Counted from the first letter of the stretch, positions 9,562 to 19,190 are shown. The stretch is DNA of 64,000 nucleotides from Acidobacteriota bacterium (GCA_025352795.1 JANXSF010000028.1:17926-81925); one strand, 5' to 3'. Program-made: numbers and translations. The notes: generated from the sequence alone by a model not told the origin.

Positions 9562-10923
9562 TTATCTCCCCACTAGTGTGGCAATCGGTTCATATGCTTG
9601 GGCATGGTTTAAGGCCTGATCCACTATGCTGAGGCCTGCATCTACAATATCCAAACCGTGGCGAAGTTCGTCCTCAGTTACAATCAGCGGGGGACAAACC
9701 CAGAGCATGTTGAATCGGCTAAAGGCATAGATATGATTCTTTTTCAAATATGCCGCCAAGGCAGCCATCTCAGGGCTGGTTCCGTTGAACGGGGCAAGTG
9801 GTTCACGCGTGACTTTGTCTTTCACCAGTTCAATAACACTGAACATGCCCTTATAGCGAACGTCGCCCACGCACGGATGACTCTGCTTCATTGCTTCTAA
9901 TCGACCGGCCAGATACTTACCTTGCCGTTCAACATTTTCAAACAGATGCTCTTCTTCGTAGACATTCAAATTTGCAATCGCCGCTGCGCACGAAAGTGGA
10001 TGTCCGCTGTAAGTGAGGCCGGCCCAAAGCATGTTCGTTTCAAAATGGCGGGCAATTTGTTCAGAAACAATTACCGCACCAAGTGGCATATAACCACTTG
10101 TGAGACCCTTGGCGCAAGTCACGATATCGGGCATAATTCCGTAGTGTTGAGTGGCCAGCCATTTACCGGTGCGGCCGAAACCACTCATTACTTCATCATC
10201 AATCAGTAAGATGCCGTACTTATCACATAGCGCGCGCAACTTAGGATAGTAATCATCAGGTGGGACCAGTAAACCATTGGAACCGGTGATGCCTTCCACC
10301 ATAATTGCGGCAATGGTGTGCGGTCCTTCCATCTGAATGATCTCTTCAATATGGCTGACGCATTCGCGCTTGCACGATTCCACTTTCTGTCCAAAGGGAC
10401 AACGATAACAGTAAGGATCAAAGACCCGCACAATGCCAGGAATTCCAGGTTCCACTGGCCAGCGGCGTGGATCTCCAGAGGCAGTCATGGCCCCAAATGT
10501 CGCCCCATGATAGGAGCGGTAACGGGTAATAATCTTGTTACGACCGGTGAACATGCGTGCCATTTTGATGGCGTTATCGTTGGCTTCGGAACCACCTAGC
10601 GTGTAGAACGTTTTTGCCAGACCGGTGACCTCAGCCAGTTTGCGACCCAATACCCCGCGTGGTTCGGTGGCGAAACTAGGACCGGCAAAGCACATCTCAC
10701 CAGCCTGCTTTTGGATAGCCGCAATCACCTTGGGATGCTGATGTCCGACGTTTAAGTTAATCAACTGCGAACTGAAATCAAGCCAGCGATTGCCATCTCC
10801 ATCCCAGAACCAGACTCCTTTTCCACCCTTCATATGAATAGGATTGGAGGTGCCTTGCACTGACCAGGAAAACATTGTGTAGTCACGGTTTTCCTGAATG
10901 ATCTCTAGTGAATTTCGTTCCAT
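9562..10923 (-). CDS. class III aminotransferase, omega-amino acid type
   Basis: A PLP enzyme of 453 residues in the class III omega-transaminase family. Visible motifs are the N-terminal YTMFSWSVQG and WLDFSSQLINLNVGHQHP, the PLP phosphate loop GGSEANDNAIKMAR near residue 97, the PLP-contact aspartate in LLIDDEVMSGFGRTG, and the Schiff-base lysine in TCAKGLTSGYMPLGA near 270. The ATG start at 10923 follows an AAGGAG element seven bases upstream; the longer frame is unconserved. It is the first gene of an operon with mmsA, so its product is probably malonate or methylmalonate semialdehyde. The exact amino donor cannot be read. A cysteine cluster (CYRCPFGQKVESCKREC) near 180-200 is an unusual insert-like feature. 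Confidence 0.88.
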   Translation of the reverse strand: MERNSLEIIQENRDYTMFSWSVQGTSNPIHMKGGKGVWFWDGDGNRWLDFSSQLINLNVGHQHPKVIAAIQKQAGEMCFAGPSFATEPRGVLGRKLAEVTGLAKTFYTLGGSEANDNAIKMARMFTGRNKIITRYRSYHGATFGAMTASGDPRRWPVEPGIPGIVRVFDPYCYRCPFGQKVESCKRECVSHIEEIIQMEGPHTIAAIMVEGITGSNGLLVPPDDYYPKLRALCDKYGILLIDDEVMSGFGRTGKWLATQHYGIMPDIVTCAKGLTSGYMPLGAVIVSEQIARHFETNMLWAGLTYSGHPLSCAAAIANLNVYEEEHLFENVERQGKYLAGRLEAMKQSHPCVGDVRYKGMFSVIELVKDKVTREPLAPFNGTSPEMAALAAYLKKNHIYAFSRFNMLWVCPPLIVTEDELRHGLDIVDAGLSIVDQALNHAQAYEPIATLVGR

Positions 10924-11049
10924 TCGGGGCTCCTTGGCAGCGGACTTGACTCTATGGTAAGCCTGGTTAAGGAGCAAATCAATGGACACAGTGTCTAAAG
11001 GATCAAATCCTGCCTTACACCCTGCCGAGACAACACGTAGAAACAGGTT

Positions 11050-12033
11050 CTATAAATCGAGCTCACGCAGCGAAGTTGCGCTTAGCGCCCGATGGGTAAG
11101 AGCTCGCAGATCGTCAATTGAGCCAAGGCTCCTTACGCGGTCGGAGACAGAGTTTTCTAACGTTCCGAATCGGGACACCAATACATCCAGCAACGCTAAT
11201 CGCCACGCGTCCAGCGCTCCTTCAGTTCGGCCTTCAGAACGACCTTGATTTCGGCCTTCCATGCGACCTATTTCCATACCTTTCCGTTCCCAACTGGTTA
11301 CAATTTCCACGACTTCCTCCCTCTGCTTTGGCAGTAACTTTGCCTTCGCCAGTGATTGTTGGAACAGGCGGTCCTCCGCCTCATTCAAATTCAAATACGA
11401 ATCCACAAACGACGCAATCAAGCGCATTCTCGCTCGATCCAGCTTAAGCGTCACCATCAACCGCAAACATTCAACCTTGACTCTTGGTCGATCTCGCTCG
11501 GCTATCTTCATTTTAGCCATAAGTGCACTCCCCATTGGGTTTTGCGAGTCAACGAACCTCCGCCAGGAAAGCCGGTTCAGTTGCACCACGCGATATTTGA
11601 ATCGCAGAACTTCGCCACCAGGAAAATCAACTCGGTAAACATTGGGTTGCGCCTTCTTCGGTGCATCGTGCGAATAAATCACAATGGGATAAACTGGCAG
11701 CCCATGCTTTTCAAAGATCGCTGAGTAGTAGCGAAAGAAGCGTCGTGGAAAAGTTGCTGGCGCAGTGCTCTGATGCTCAACGTGGATCAGGAAAAAGGTA
11801 TCACTGTCCTTAAACACCGCCTTTAAAACTATGTCTGCATGGTATTCGTCGCCTTCCAATACGTTAACAAAATGCTCCTGTGTAAGAAACTCAATGGAAT
11901 CACGTTTCAGCGATTCTGCAAGTTTCGGAAAGAATAACTCAAGGAACTCCACGAAAAACGTCGTTAGCAGTTCCTTGAAAAGACGGTCGTGATCTATAGC
12001 AAGCACGAAACCGGCGGATTCAGTGCCGTTCAT
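11050..12033 (-). CDS. Rpn-family PD-(D/E)XK nuclease / transposase-like protein
   Basis: A 327-residue protein of the Rpn/YhgA-like group. The nuclease core spans residues 10-150: DHDRLFKELLTTFFVEFLELFFP, then YHADIVLKAVF and FFLIHVEHQST, giving the D ... ExQ form of the PD-(D/E)XK site. A charged GR-rich linker (GRMEGRNQGRSEGRTEG) near 255 leads to a DUF4351-like C-terminus (LLDVLVSRFGTLENSV ... LRALTHRALSATSLREL). Rpn proteins promote RecA-independent recombination and some act in phage defence. It is a single gene, divergent from pcaF by 75 bases. No terminal repeats were seen, so it is not an obvious insertion sequence. Confidence 0.85.
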   Translation of the reverse strand: MNGTESAGFVLAIDHDRLFKELLTTFFVEFLELFFPKLAESLKRDSIEFLTQEHFVNVLEGDEYHADIVLKAVFKDSDTFFLIHVEHQSTAPATFPRRFFRYYSAIFEKHGLPVYPIVIYSHDAPKKAQPNVYRVDFPGGEVLRFKYRVVQLNRLSWRRFVDSQNPMGSALMAKMKIAERDRPRVKVECLRLMVTLKLDRARMRLIASFVDSYLNLNEAEDRLFQQSLAKAKLLPKQREEVVEIVTSWERKGMEIGRMEGRNQGRSEGRTEGALDAWRLALLDVLVSRFGTLENSVSDRVRSLGSIDDLRALTHRALSATSLRELDL

Positions 12034-12061
12034 CGTCCTCTAAAGGTAGCACGCTATACGC

Positions 12062-12091
12062 TTGACAACAGTCAGCCGTTTATCGTACAAA
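12062..12091 (+). promoter_or_regulatory. candidate sigma-70 promoter of the aromatic operon
   Basis: A perfect -35 TTGACA at 12062-12067 is followed after 18 bases by TACAAA at 12086-12091 (4 of 6 to TATAAT). It lies 17 bases before the pcaF ATG and within the 75-base gap between divergent genes. Identified by eye only; the -10 is imperfect and no operator is evident. Confidence 0.4.
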
Positions 12092-12107
12092 TGAGCGATA
12101 AACGTGC

Positions 12108-13301
12108 ATGGACTATGCCTACATTTGCGATGCGATCCGCACACCGTTCGGTCGTTACGGTGGTTCACTTGCGGCGATACGTCCTGATGACCTAGCCGCA
12201 ATTCCTCTGCGCGCTCTTCTCGCTCGCAATCCGACCCTAAACCCTGCCGCATTGGACGACGTAATTTTTGGCTGTGCGAATCAAGCTGGCGAGGACAATC
12301 GAAATGTCGCCCGCATGGCCCTGCTGCTAGCCGGAATTCCTCAGGAAGTGCCCGGGTCTACGGTGAACCGTCTTTGTGGATCCAGTATGGACGCCGTTGC
12401 CATAGCGGCCCGCGCGATTCGCTCTGGTGAGGCCGCAGTGGTTATAGCAGGAGGCGTTGAAAGCATGTCCCGCGCTCCGTTGGTTTTATCCAAACCAGAT
12501 GCGCCGTGGGCCAGATCGCAAAAGCTTGAAGACACCACCCTGGGATGGCGCTTTGTCAATCCTCGTATGCGCGAACTATACGGCGTGGATTCCATGGCTG
12601 AGACTGCGGAAATTGTTGCTGCTGAATGCGGGATTTCCCGCGCTGATCAAGATACTTTCGCTCTTCGTAGCCAACAACGCTGCGCAGTGGCAATGAAAGC
12701 AGGCTTTTTGTTCAACGAAATCATTCCTGTATCGCTTCCCAAAAATATTGTTGTGGAAATGGACGAACATCCTCGACCCGATACTACCCAGGCTGGACTC
12801 GCCAAATTGAAGCCGGTTGTTAAATTGGAAGGCACCGTCACAGCAGGTAACGCTTCAGGCATTAATGACGGTTCCGCTGCCCTGATTCTGGCTTCGGAAA
12901 CCGCCGCGCACCAACATCGATTGACGCCGCTGGCAAGAGTTGTCGGATGTGCCGTTGCCGGGGTGGCTCCTAGAGTTATGGGGTTGGGACCAGTTCCTGC
13001 CGTCCAAAAACTGCTCGCTCGCACCGGGCTAAAACTCAAGCAGATGGACGTGATTGAACTCAACGAAGCATTCGCCGCCCAAGCGTTGGGCGTGCTGCGA
13101 GCACTGGGGCTCCCCGATGATGCGGATCATGTGAATCCCAACGGTGGAGCCATCGCTATTGGGCATCCGCTTGGTGCCAGTGGTGCGCGCTTGATTGCAA
13201 CTACCGTGTATCATTTGCAGAGGACCGGCGGGCGTTATGGGCTGTGTACTATGTGCATTGGTGTAGGACAAGGAATCGCCATGATTGTGGAACGTGTGTG
13301 A
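12108..13301 (+). CDS. pcaF: 3-oxoadipyl-CoA thiolase (acetyl-CoA acetyltransferase)
   Basis: A 397-residue thiolase that cleaves beta-ketoadipyl-CoA to succinyl-CoA and acetyl-CoA. The acyl-accepting cysteine lies in STVNRLCGSSMDAV near residue 90. The catalytic histidine is in NPNGGAIAIGHPLGASGARL near 345, and the second active cysteine in YGLCTMCIGVGQGIAMI near 382. The N-terminal AYICDAIRTPFGRYGGSLA and the length fit PcaF/PaaJ thiolases. Its place at the head of an operon with pobA, a PcaK-like transporter and feruloyl-CoA synthetase points to the beta-ketoadipate pathway rather than fatty-acid oxidation. Its TGA is only 12 bases before the next gene, which is in the same frame. Confidence 0.88.
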   Translation: MDYAYICDAIRTPFGRYGGSLAAIRPDDLAAIPLRALLARNPTLNPAALDDVIFGCANQAGEDNRNVARMALLLAGIPQEVPGSTVNRLCGSSMDAVAIAARAIRSGEAAVVIAGGVESMSRAPLVLSKPDAPWARSQKLEDTTLGWRFVNPRMRELYGVDSMAETAEIVAAECGISRADQDTFALRSQQRCAVAMKAGFLFNEIIPVSLPKNIVVEMDEHPRPDTTQAGLAKLKPVVKLEGTVTAGNASGINDGSAALILASETAAHQHRLTPLARVVGCAVAGVAPRVMGLGPVPAVQKLLARTGLKLKQMDVIELNEAFAAQALGVLRALGLPDDADHVNPNGGAIAIGHPLGASGARLIATTVYHLQRTGGRYGLCTMCIGVGQGIAMIVERV

Positions 13302-13313
13302 ACAAAAGGTATC

Positions 13314-13763
13314 ATCAAACTTCTCCATGTCGCAGACCTTTCGGTAATCGTAGGGATTCCCATTGATGTTGGGGATACTGGTGCTGGTGTGCGGCGCGTC
13401 ATCCCAATTCTGGGTGGCGAAGTTACCGGTCCGCGAATCAAGGGTCATGTTATGCAGGGTGGTGCCGATTATCAGATTCTGCGCAAGGATGGGGTCACCG
13501 AACTGCATGCCCGCTATGTGCTTGAGTGTGAAAACGGCGCAAAGATTTATGTCGAACATTCAGGCCTTCGTCATGGACCACCAGATGCCATGGAACGTTT
13601 ACGTCGTGGTGAACCAGTAGATCCCAAACTCATTTATTTCCGAGCCACACCCCGCTTTGAAACAAGTGACAAGAATTACAATTGGCTCACTCGTCACATT
13701 TTTATTTGCGACTGCATACGTCGCCCCATTCGCGTCGAATTGGCGTTCTATCCGGTCCTTTAG
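13314..13763 (+). CDS. DUF3237 protein with apparent ATC start codon
   Basis: The DUF3237 pattern is complete from KLLHVADLSVIVG through RRVIPILGGEVTGPRIKGHV, GGADYQILRKDG, IYFRATPRFETSD and NYNWLTRHIFIC. The conserved N-terminus begins exactly at an ATC codon (13314), where relatives start ATG-AAA-(L/F). AAAAGG at 13304-13309 sits at ribosome-site distance. The only conventional start (GTG 13389) would remove a conserved 25-residue strand. So either the gene uses a rare ATC start or one base is wrong. The 149-residue length matches the family. The biochemical role of DUF3237 proteins is not established. Position between pcaF and pobA suggests a part in aromatic breakdown. Confidence 0.75.
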   Translation: MKLLHVADLSVIVGIPIDVGDTGAGVRRVIPILGGEVTGPRIKGHVMQGGADYQILRKDGVTELHARYVLECENGAKIYVEHSGLRHGPPDAMERLRRGEPVDPKLIYFRATPRFETSDKNYNWLTRHIFICDCIRRPIRVELAFYPVL

Positions 13764-13766
13764 AAA

Positions 13767-14975
13767 ATGGCGGTTCACAAACACCTGCGGACCCAAGTGG
13801 CCATTGTCGGTGCTGGACCTGCCGGACTCATTCTTTCCCATCTGCTGCACCTGGCAGGCATAGACTCCATCATTATTGAAACGAAAGCTCGCAACCACCT
13901 TGAAGAACGCATTCGCGCCGGGGTCCTTGAACAAGGCACAGTAGATCTGCTGAACCAGGCAGGTGTTGGAGAACGCATGCAGCGCGAAGGGTTGGTGCAT
14001 GGCGGGATTGAACTACGTTTCAATGGACGCAGCCATCGCATTGATTTGCGGGAACTCACCGGTGGCCGATCTGTCTGTGTATATCCTCAACATGAAATCG
14101 TAAAGGATCTGATTTCCGCTCGACTGCAGGCTGGCGGCCAGATCTTGTTTGAAGCGACACAGGTTCAGATTCACGATTTAACGACCAACTCCCCCCGCGT
14201 CACGTTTCAACATGCTGACGAATTGCACCAAATGGATTGCGATTTCATCGGTGGCTGTGACGGGTTCCACGGAATTTGCCGTCCTTCCATTCCTTCTGCA
14301 GAGCTCTCCACTTTTGAAAAACTCTATCCGTTCGGTTGGCTGGGCATTCTGGCTGAAGCCGTACCCGCTTCGCAGGAATTGATTTATGCCAACCACCACA
14401 GTGGCTTCGCCCTACTTAGCATGCGTTCGCCCTCAATCACTCGTGCTTACCTGCAATGTAAGCCTGACGAAGACATTGCTGCTTGGCCGGATAATCGTAT
14501 TTGGGAAGAGTTGCAACATCGGTTAAACACATCAACCGGGTTTCATTTGAATCAAGGCCCCATCCTTCAAAAAGGGGTTACGGCCATGCGCAGCTTTGTT
14601 TGCGAACCCATGCAATATGGGCGATTATTTCTGGCTGGTGATGCTGCCCACATAGTGCCGCCCACCGGTGCCAAAGGTCTCAACCTTGCCGCTGCCGATG
14701 TGCGTATTCTCGCCAGCGCCATTATCCGCTGGTATCGCAACAATGCGTCCGACCTATCGGAACGCTACTCAGAAATTTGCCTCCGTCGCGTGTGGCGCGT
14801 ACAACATTTTTCCTGGTGGATGACCTCCCTGCTGCATCGCTTTGATAGTGCTGACGGGTTTGACCATCGCCGTCAGTTGGCTGAACTGGAACAGGTAGTA
14901 AACTCAAAAGCTGCTGCCACTACGCTGGCCGAAAACTATACTGGATTGCCCTTCGATACTTCTGGAGAATTATGA
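13767..14975 (+). CDS. pobA: 4-hydroxybenzoate 3-monooxygenase
   Basis: An FAD-dependent aromatic hydroxylase of 402 residues that converts 4-hydroxybenzoate and NADPH to protocatechuate. The FAD dinucleotide fold is QVAIVGAGPAGLILSHLLH at residue 10. The PobA family traits RIRAGVLEQGTVDLL near 50, GGCDGFHGICRPSIP near 165, and AGDAAHIVPPTGAKGLNLAAADV near 290 are all present. It begins three bases after the DUF3237 stop and its own stop overlaps the next start (ATGA), so translation is probably coupled. In the pathway it joins coumarate-type side-chain cleavage to the protocatechuate branch of the beta-ketoadipate route. Confidence 0.93.
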   Translation: MAVHKHLRTQVAIVGAGPAGLILSHLLHLAGIDSIIIETKARNHLEERIRAGVLEQGTVDLLNQAGVGERMQREGLVHGGIELRFNGRSHRIDLRELTGGRSVCVYPQHEIVKDLISARLQAGGQILFEATQVQIHDLTTNSPRVTFQHADELHQMDCDFIGGCDGFHGICRPSIPSAELSTFEKLYPFGWLGILAEAVPASQELIYANHHSGFALLSMRSPSITRAYLQCKPDEDIAAWPDNRIWEELQHRLNTSTGFHLNQGPILQKGVTAMRSFVCEPMQYGRLFLAGDAAHIVPPTGAKGLNLAAADVRILASAIIRWYRNNASDLSERYSEICLRRVWRVQHFSWWMTSLLHRFDSADGFDHRRQLAELEQVVNSKAAATTLAENYTGLPFDTSGEL

Positions 14976-16081
14976 CCCGCAACGCACCTCCGTTTCGCGC
15001 TGACCATGTCGGCAGCTTGCTCCGTCCAGCGTCGCTCAAAGAAGCGCGGGTTCGACGTGAGCGTGCAGAAATCTCTTCTGCAGAACTTTGCTTAGTGGAA
15101 GATGAAGCCATTCAACAAGTCATCGCCAAGCAGGCCGCAATTGGTCTGCGCAGTGCAACCGATGGTGAGTTCCGCCGGGCAATGTGGCATTTCGATTTTC
15201 TTGGCCAGTTGGATGGTGTTGAAAGTTTCCACTCAGAACATGGCATTGCTTTCAAAGGCGGCATTGAAACACATCGCACAGGGCTGCGTGTCATCGCCAA
15301 ACTTGGTTACTCCGCGCATCCCATGGTGCAGCACTTTCGCTTTCTGAATAGCCACACGCAGGCTAGGGCAAAGATGACCATCCCTTCACCCAGTGTTTTG
15401 CACTTTAGAGGCGGGCGCAGCGCCATCAGTCACGATATTTACCCGCAAATGGAGCAGTTTTATCACGATCTTGCTTTGGCGTATAAAGATGCTGTGGGTG
15501 ACTTTGCCCGAGCTGGTTGCCGTTATCTTCAATTGGATGAAGTGAACCTGGCCTACCTCTGCGATGAAGAGCAGCGCCAAGGTCTGCGTGAACGGGGCGA
15601 CGATCCAGACCGTCTTCCCGGCATCTATCGCGACATGATCAATACCGCCATCAGTGACAGACCAGATGACATGACTATCACCATGCATTTGTGCCGCGGC
15701 AACTTTCGTTCCAGTTGGATCGCCCAAGGCGGCTATGAACCGGTTGCGGAAATGCTGTTCAACGAAATTGACGTGGACGGCTATTTTATGGAGTTCGATA
15801 CGGAACGTGCGAGTGGATTTGAACCGCTTCGTTTTGTTCCCAAAAACAAGACTGTGGTGCTTGGCTTGGTTACGTCCAAAGTAGGTGCACTGGAATCGAC
15901 AGAAGAGCTGCTTCGACGGATCGACGATGCGGCGAAGTACATTGATCTGCAGCAACTTTGCCTAAGCCCGCAATGCGGTTTTGCCAGCACCGAAGAAGGC
16001 AATATTCTTTCTGAAGATCAACAATGGGCCAAGTTGGCGCGCATTGTGGAAGTCGTCGACAAAGTGTGGGGCGGCGAATGA
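14972..16081 (+). CDS. MetE C-terminal-like (YxjG/YxjH) methyltransferase family protein
   Basis: A 369-residue protein matching only the catalytic half of cobalamin-independent methionine synthase. It starts FRADHVGSLLRP, carries TDGEFRRAMWHFDFL near residue 60, LDEVNLAYL near 190, MHLCRGNFR near 230 (zinc-site histidine and cysteine) and LSPQCGFAS near 330 (third zinc-site cysteine). The folate-binding N-terminal half of MetE is absent, as in YxjG-type enzymes. It overlaps pobA and the transporter gene by four bases each. Inside a hydroxycinnamate operon it might take part in methyl-group handling from methoxylated aromatics, but that is inference; ordinary methionine synthesis is equally possible. 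Confidence 0.85.
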   Translation: MTRNAPPFRADHVGSLLRPASLKEARVRRERAEISSAELCLVEDEAIQQVIAKQAAIGLRSATDGEFRRAMWHFDFLGQLDGVESFHSEHGIAFKGGIETHRTGLRVIAKLGYSAHPMVQHFRFLNSHTQARAKMTIPSPSVLHFRGGRSAISHDIYPQMEQFYHDLALAYKDAVGDFARAGCRYLQLDEVNLAYLCDEEQRQGLRERGDDPDRLPGIYRDMINTAISDRPDDMTITMHLCRGNFRSSWIAQGGYEPVAEMLFNEIDVDGYFMEFDTERASGFEPLRFVPKNKTVVLGLVTSKVGALESTEELLRRIDDAAKYIDLQQLCLSPQCGFASTEEGNILSEDQQWAKLARIVEVVDKVWGGE

Positions 16082-17415
16082 GTCAGAGCATTGATGTAGG
16101 GGCGCTCATTGATGGCGCTGCCTGGACCACCTATCAAAAGTTGATGACCGCACTGGCTGCATTGGCCGTTATCTTCGACGGTTTCGACATTCAGATTTTA
16201 GCCTTCGCCATTCCATCGCTAATTAAGGAGTGGCACGCCACCCGTTCCGACTTTGGTCCCGTACTGGCCATCGGCTTGGCTGGTATGGTGATTGGCGGTC
16301 CACTGGCCGGGTATATTGGCGATCGCTTTGGACGCCGTCCAGCACTCATCGGTTGCGTTGTAGTTTTCGGTTTGGCGACCATTGCCACAGCATCCGTGCA
16401 AGGGATTATAGGGCTCGCCATATTTCGTTTTATAACCGGATTGGGCGCAGGCGGCGCAGTACCCAATGCCAGTGCTTTGACCGCCGAATTTGCACCACTT
16501 CGACGACGTCCAATGGCTGTGAAATTAACCATTGTCTGCATCCCACTTGGCGGTATGTTAGGCGGTCTGATTGCCGCACGAGTCCTGCCTGTATATGGGT
16601 GGCGGACGCTATATATGATCGGGGGCGTGACGCCATTATTGCTGGCCATGCTGTTGTTGTGGGCGCTGCCTGAATCTCCACGATTCCTGGCCCGTCGTAC
16701 GGATCTACGGTCACAACTCATCAAACTGCTCACCCGTATGGGTCACACCTTACCCGCTGGCGCTACTTTTGCTGAAGGCTCGCAGCAGGTAAGTGCCGAA
16801 CGTGTGTCTCTACGATCACTATTCGGTATGGGACTCGCACACGATACAGCAGGTCTCTGGTTCGCCTACTTCTTTTGTCTGGGGGCAATTTACCTGGTGT
16901 TCGGCTGGCTCCCGGCCATGCTTACCGCACAGGGACTGGATGTAGCCCCAGCCAGTTCCGCCCTGGCCATTTACAATTTCGGTGGTGTGCTGGGCGTGTT
17001 GCTTTACACCCTGCTGATGACCCTGTTGGGGTCTAGAGGTCCGCTGCTGTTCGGCTCTATGGCTGCCGCTGCCAGCGCTTTGGTAATGCTGTTGATCCCA
17101 ATTTCAGCCCATACCAATGCCACCTTATTCCTTGCATTTCTTGGACTCAACGGCCTTCTTGCCAATGCTGTTCAAACGTCTATGTACGCATTGGCAGCGC
17201 ATGTGTATCCAACCAGCGTACGGGCCACGGGGGTGGCTTATGCTGCGGCCATTGGACGTGTTGGCGCACTGGTCAGTTCTTTCTTTGGTGCTGCCATAAT
17301 TCAGTCCGGGTCATCGGCTTATTGGTACGCTTTGGCCATCTGTATGGTCTGCACATTTTTCGGGCTGGCCTGGGTACGCCAGCATTTCCAAGCCGTCGGA
17401 GCGATTACGGAATGA
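16078..17415 (+). CDS. pcaK: MFS aromatic-acid transporter, PcaK-like (AAHS family)
   Basis: A 445-residue inner-membrane permease with 12 predicted helices. AAHS-family marks are FDGFDIQILAFAIPSLIKEW in helix 1, GPLAGYIGDRFGRRPALIG in the loop between helices 2 and 3, GLGAGGAVPNASALTAEFAP near residue 125, and ALPESPRFLARR before the central loop. The aspartates in the first helix match those needed for 4-hydroxybenzoate uptake in PcaK. The ATG overlaps the upstream stop and the TGA overlaps the next start, placing it mid-operon. The substrate is probably 4-hydroxybenzoate, protocatechuate or a hydroxycinnamate. Confidence 0.85.
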   Translation: MSQSIDVGALIDGAAWTTYQKLMTALAALAVIFDGFDIQILAFAIPSLIKEWHATRSDFGPVLAIGLAGMVIGGPLAGYIGDRFGRRPALIGCVVVFGLATIATASVQGIIGLAIFRFITGLGAGGAVPNASALTAEFAPLRRRPMAVKLTIVCIPLGGMLGGLIAARVLPVYGWRTLYMIGGVTPLLLAMLLLWALPESPRFLARRTDLRSQLIKLLTRMGHTLPAGATFAEGSQQVSAERVSLRSLFGMGLAHDTAGLWFAYFFCLGAIYLVFGWLPAMLTAQGLDVAPASSALAIYNFGGVLGVLLYTLLMTLLGSRGPLLFGSMAAAASALVMLLIPISAHTNATLFLAFLGLNGLLANAVQTSMYALAAHVYPTSVRATGVAYAAAIGRVGALVSSFFGAAIIQSGSSAYWYALAICMVCTFFGLAWVRQHFQAVGAITE

Positions 17416-19190
17416 GTCTTCGTCCCCAGATTCGAAAAGTGAATGTGCTTGGTGCGGAAGCCATTTTCGACCGCCGTCCGGACGGAACCATTTACGTCAA
17501 ATCGCCTCGTCCGCTAGGTGCCTATCCGGAAAAGCTGACGGAACGGCTGGTGCACTGGGCTACACAGACCCCCAATAGTATCTTTCTTGCACAACGTGAT
17601 TCCGCTGGTGCCTGGCGCACCATTACTTACGCCCAGACTCTGCAACGTGTTCGAGCTATTGCTCAGGCTCTGTTAGATCGCAAGCTGGACGCCACAAAAC
17701 CGGTTGCGATTCTTTCTGGAAACAGCATTGAACACGCCCTGATGGCTCTGGCCTGCATGTATTCCGGTGTTTTGTATGTACCAATTTCGCCTTCGTATTC
17801 CCTCGCTTCTACTGAACTTACAACTCTCCGCTACTTGTGGCAAAAGCTGGAACCTGCGCTAGCCTTTGCCGCCGAAGGAGAAGTTTTTGAAAAGCCACTG
17901 GAAGCCATTCTTGATTCCCGTACAGAATTAGTCACCATCACCTCTCCGCAATCGTTGCATGCAACTTCATTCGACCAACTCTGCAACGTTACTGCACGCG
18001 CCGATGTTGACGAAGCGCACGCCCGGGTGACCCCAGACACCATCGCCAAAGTTCTGTTTACTTCCGGGTCCACTGGCGCGCCCAAAGGCGTTATCACTAC
18101 CCAGCGTATGCTGTGTTCCAACCAGGAAATGCTGCGCACTGTGATGGCGTTTCTGGCGGATGAGCCACCGGTGCTTTGTGATTGGCTGCCTGGAACCACA
18201 CGTTCGGAGGTAGCCACAATTTCGGAATCGTTCTTTACAACGGCGGCACGCTTTATTTGGATAAAGGAAAATCCACACCCACAGGCTTTGCCGCCACCAT
18301 TGCCAATCTGCGTGAAATAGCTACCACAGCGTACTTCAACGTCCCCAAAGGATATGAAATGCTGGTGCATGCATTGCGCGCGGATAAGGACTTTCGATGT
18401 CACTTTTTCAGTCGATTGAAGATCCTTTTTTATGCTGCGGCTGGGTTGAACCAAAAGGTGTGGGATGATTTGCAGGAACTTGCCGTTGATACCTGCGGGG
18501 AAGAGATTCTGATGATGACCGGCCTAGGTGCTACGGAAAGTTCCCCATTCGCTATTTCTACTGGCATTGAAGGGGCAGCCTCTGGACGGGTCGGCCTACC
18601 GGTTCCTGGCGTGGAGTTGAAGCTTGTTCCGGTAGAAGGCAAGTTAGAAGCCCGTCTGCGCGGCCCAAACATCACACCAGGATTTTGGTGTGCCCCACAA
18701 CTTACCAGCGCCGCATTCGAATGAAGAAGGTTTCTACAAACTGGGGGATGCGTTGGTCTTCGCTAACCTCGATGATCCACTCAAAGGATTTTGCTTCAAC
18801 GGTCGGCTGTCCGAAGATTTTAAACTGTCCACAGGCACCTGGGTAAGCGTTGGACCGTTGCGTGCAAAACTGCTCACAGCCTTGATTGACGTTGCTCAGG
18901 ATGTTGTCTTTGCAGGAGTCGACCAGAGTTATGTGGCCGCCCTTATCTTTCCATTGCCCGGTGCCCCCATCCACACTCTGCAGGCGTTGTTAGAGGAATT
19001 TTCCCGTCGTAGCACCGGTATGTCAACCCGAGTGCAGCGCGCTATCGTCCTGGACAAACCGCCGTCAATGGATGCCGGTGAACTTACAGAAAAAGGCACC
19101 ATCAATCAAAAGGCCGTACTGCGAAATCGTGCCAACTTAGTAGAAGAACTTTACGCCGGGTCACCGCGCGTTCTGGAGATCATTGTATGA
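17412..19190 (+). pseudogene. fcs: feruloyl-CoA synthetase-like AMP ligase with two frameshifts
   Basis: Three frames in order give a complete acyl-CoA synthetase of about 592 residues. Frame 1 (17412 to about 18190) has the Fcs-like AQALLDRKLDATKPVAILSGN and the P-loop LFTSGSTGAPKGVI. Frame 2 (about 18190-18720) has NHTFGGSHNFGIVLYNGGTL and MTGLGATESSPF. Frame 3 (about 18720-19190) has GFYKLGDALVF and FNGRLSEDFKL. The joins are at LP(W)NHTF, where CCTGG needs an extra T, and at AAF-NEEGF. One added base at each restores the frame. The enzyme would activate ferulate, coumarate or caffeate for side-chain cleavage. It overlaps both neighbours by four bases. Two indels in one gene point to sequence error or decay. 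Confidence 0.8.

Noticed and set aside
10982..11248. Plus-strand frame with Ser/Arg-rich product over the Rpn gene
   Set aside because: Composition is that of a reverse-complement shadow; the minus-strand Rpn protein is well conserved.
11050..12033. Rpn gene as an insertion sequence
   Set aside because: No terminal inverted repeats or target duplication were seen, and the protein is the stand-alone Rpn nuclease type.
13230..13559. Minus-strand open frame opposite pcaF end and DUF3237
   Set aside because: Its sequence is a shadow of the conserved plus-strand genes, with no recognisable motif of its own.
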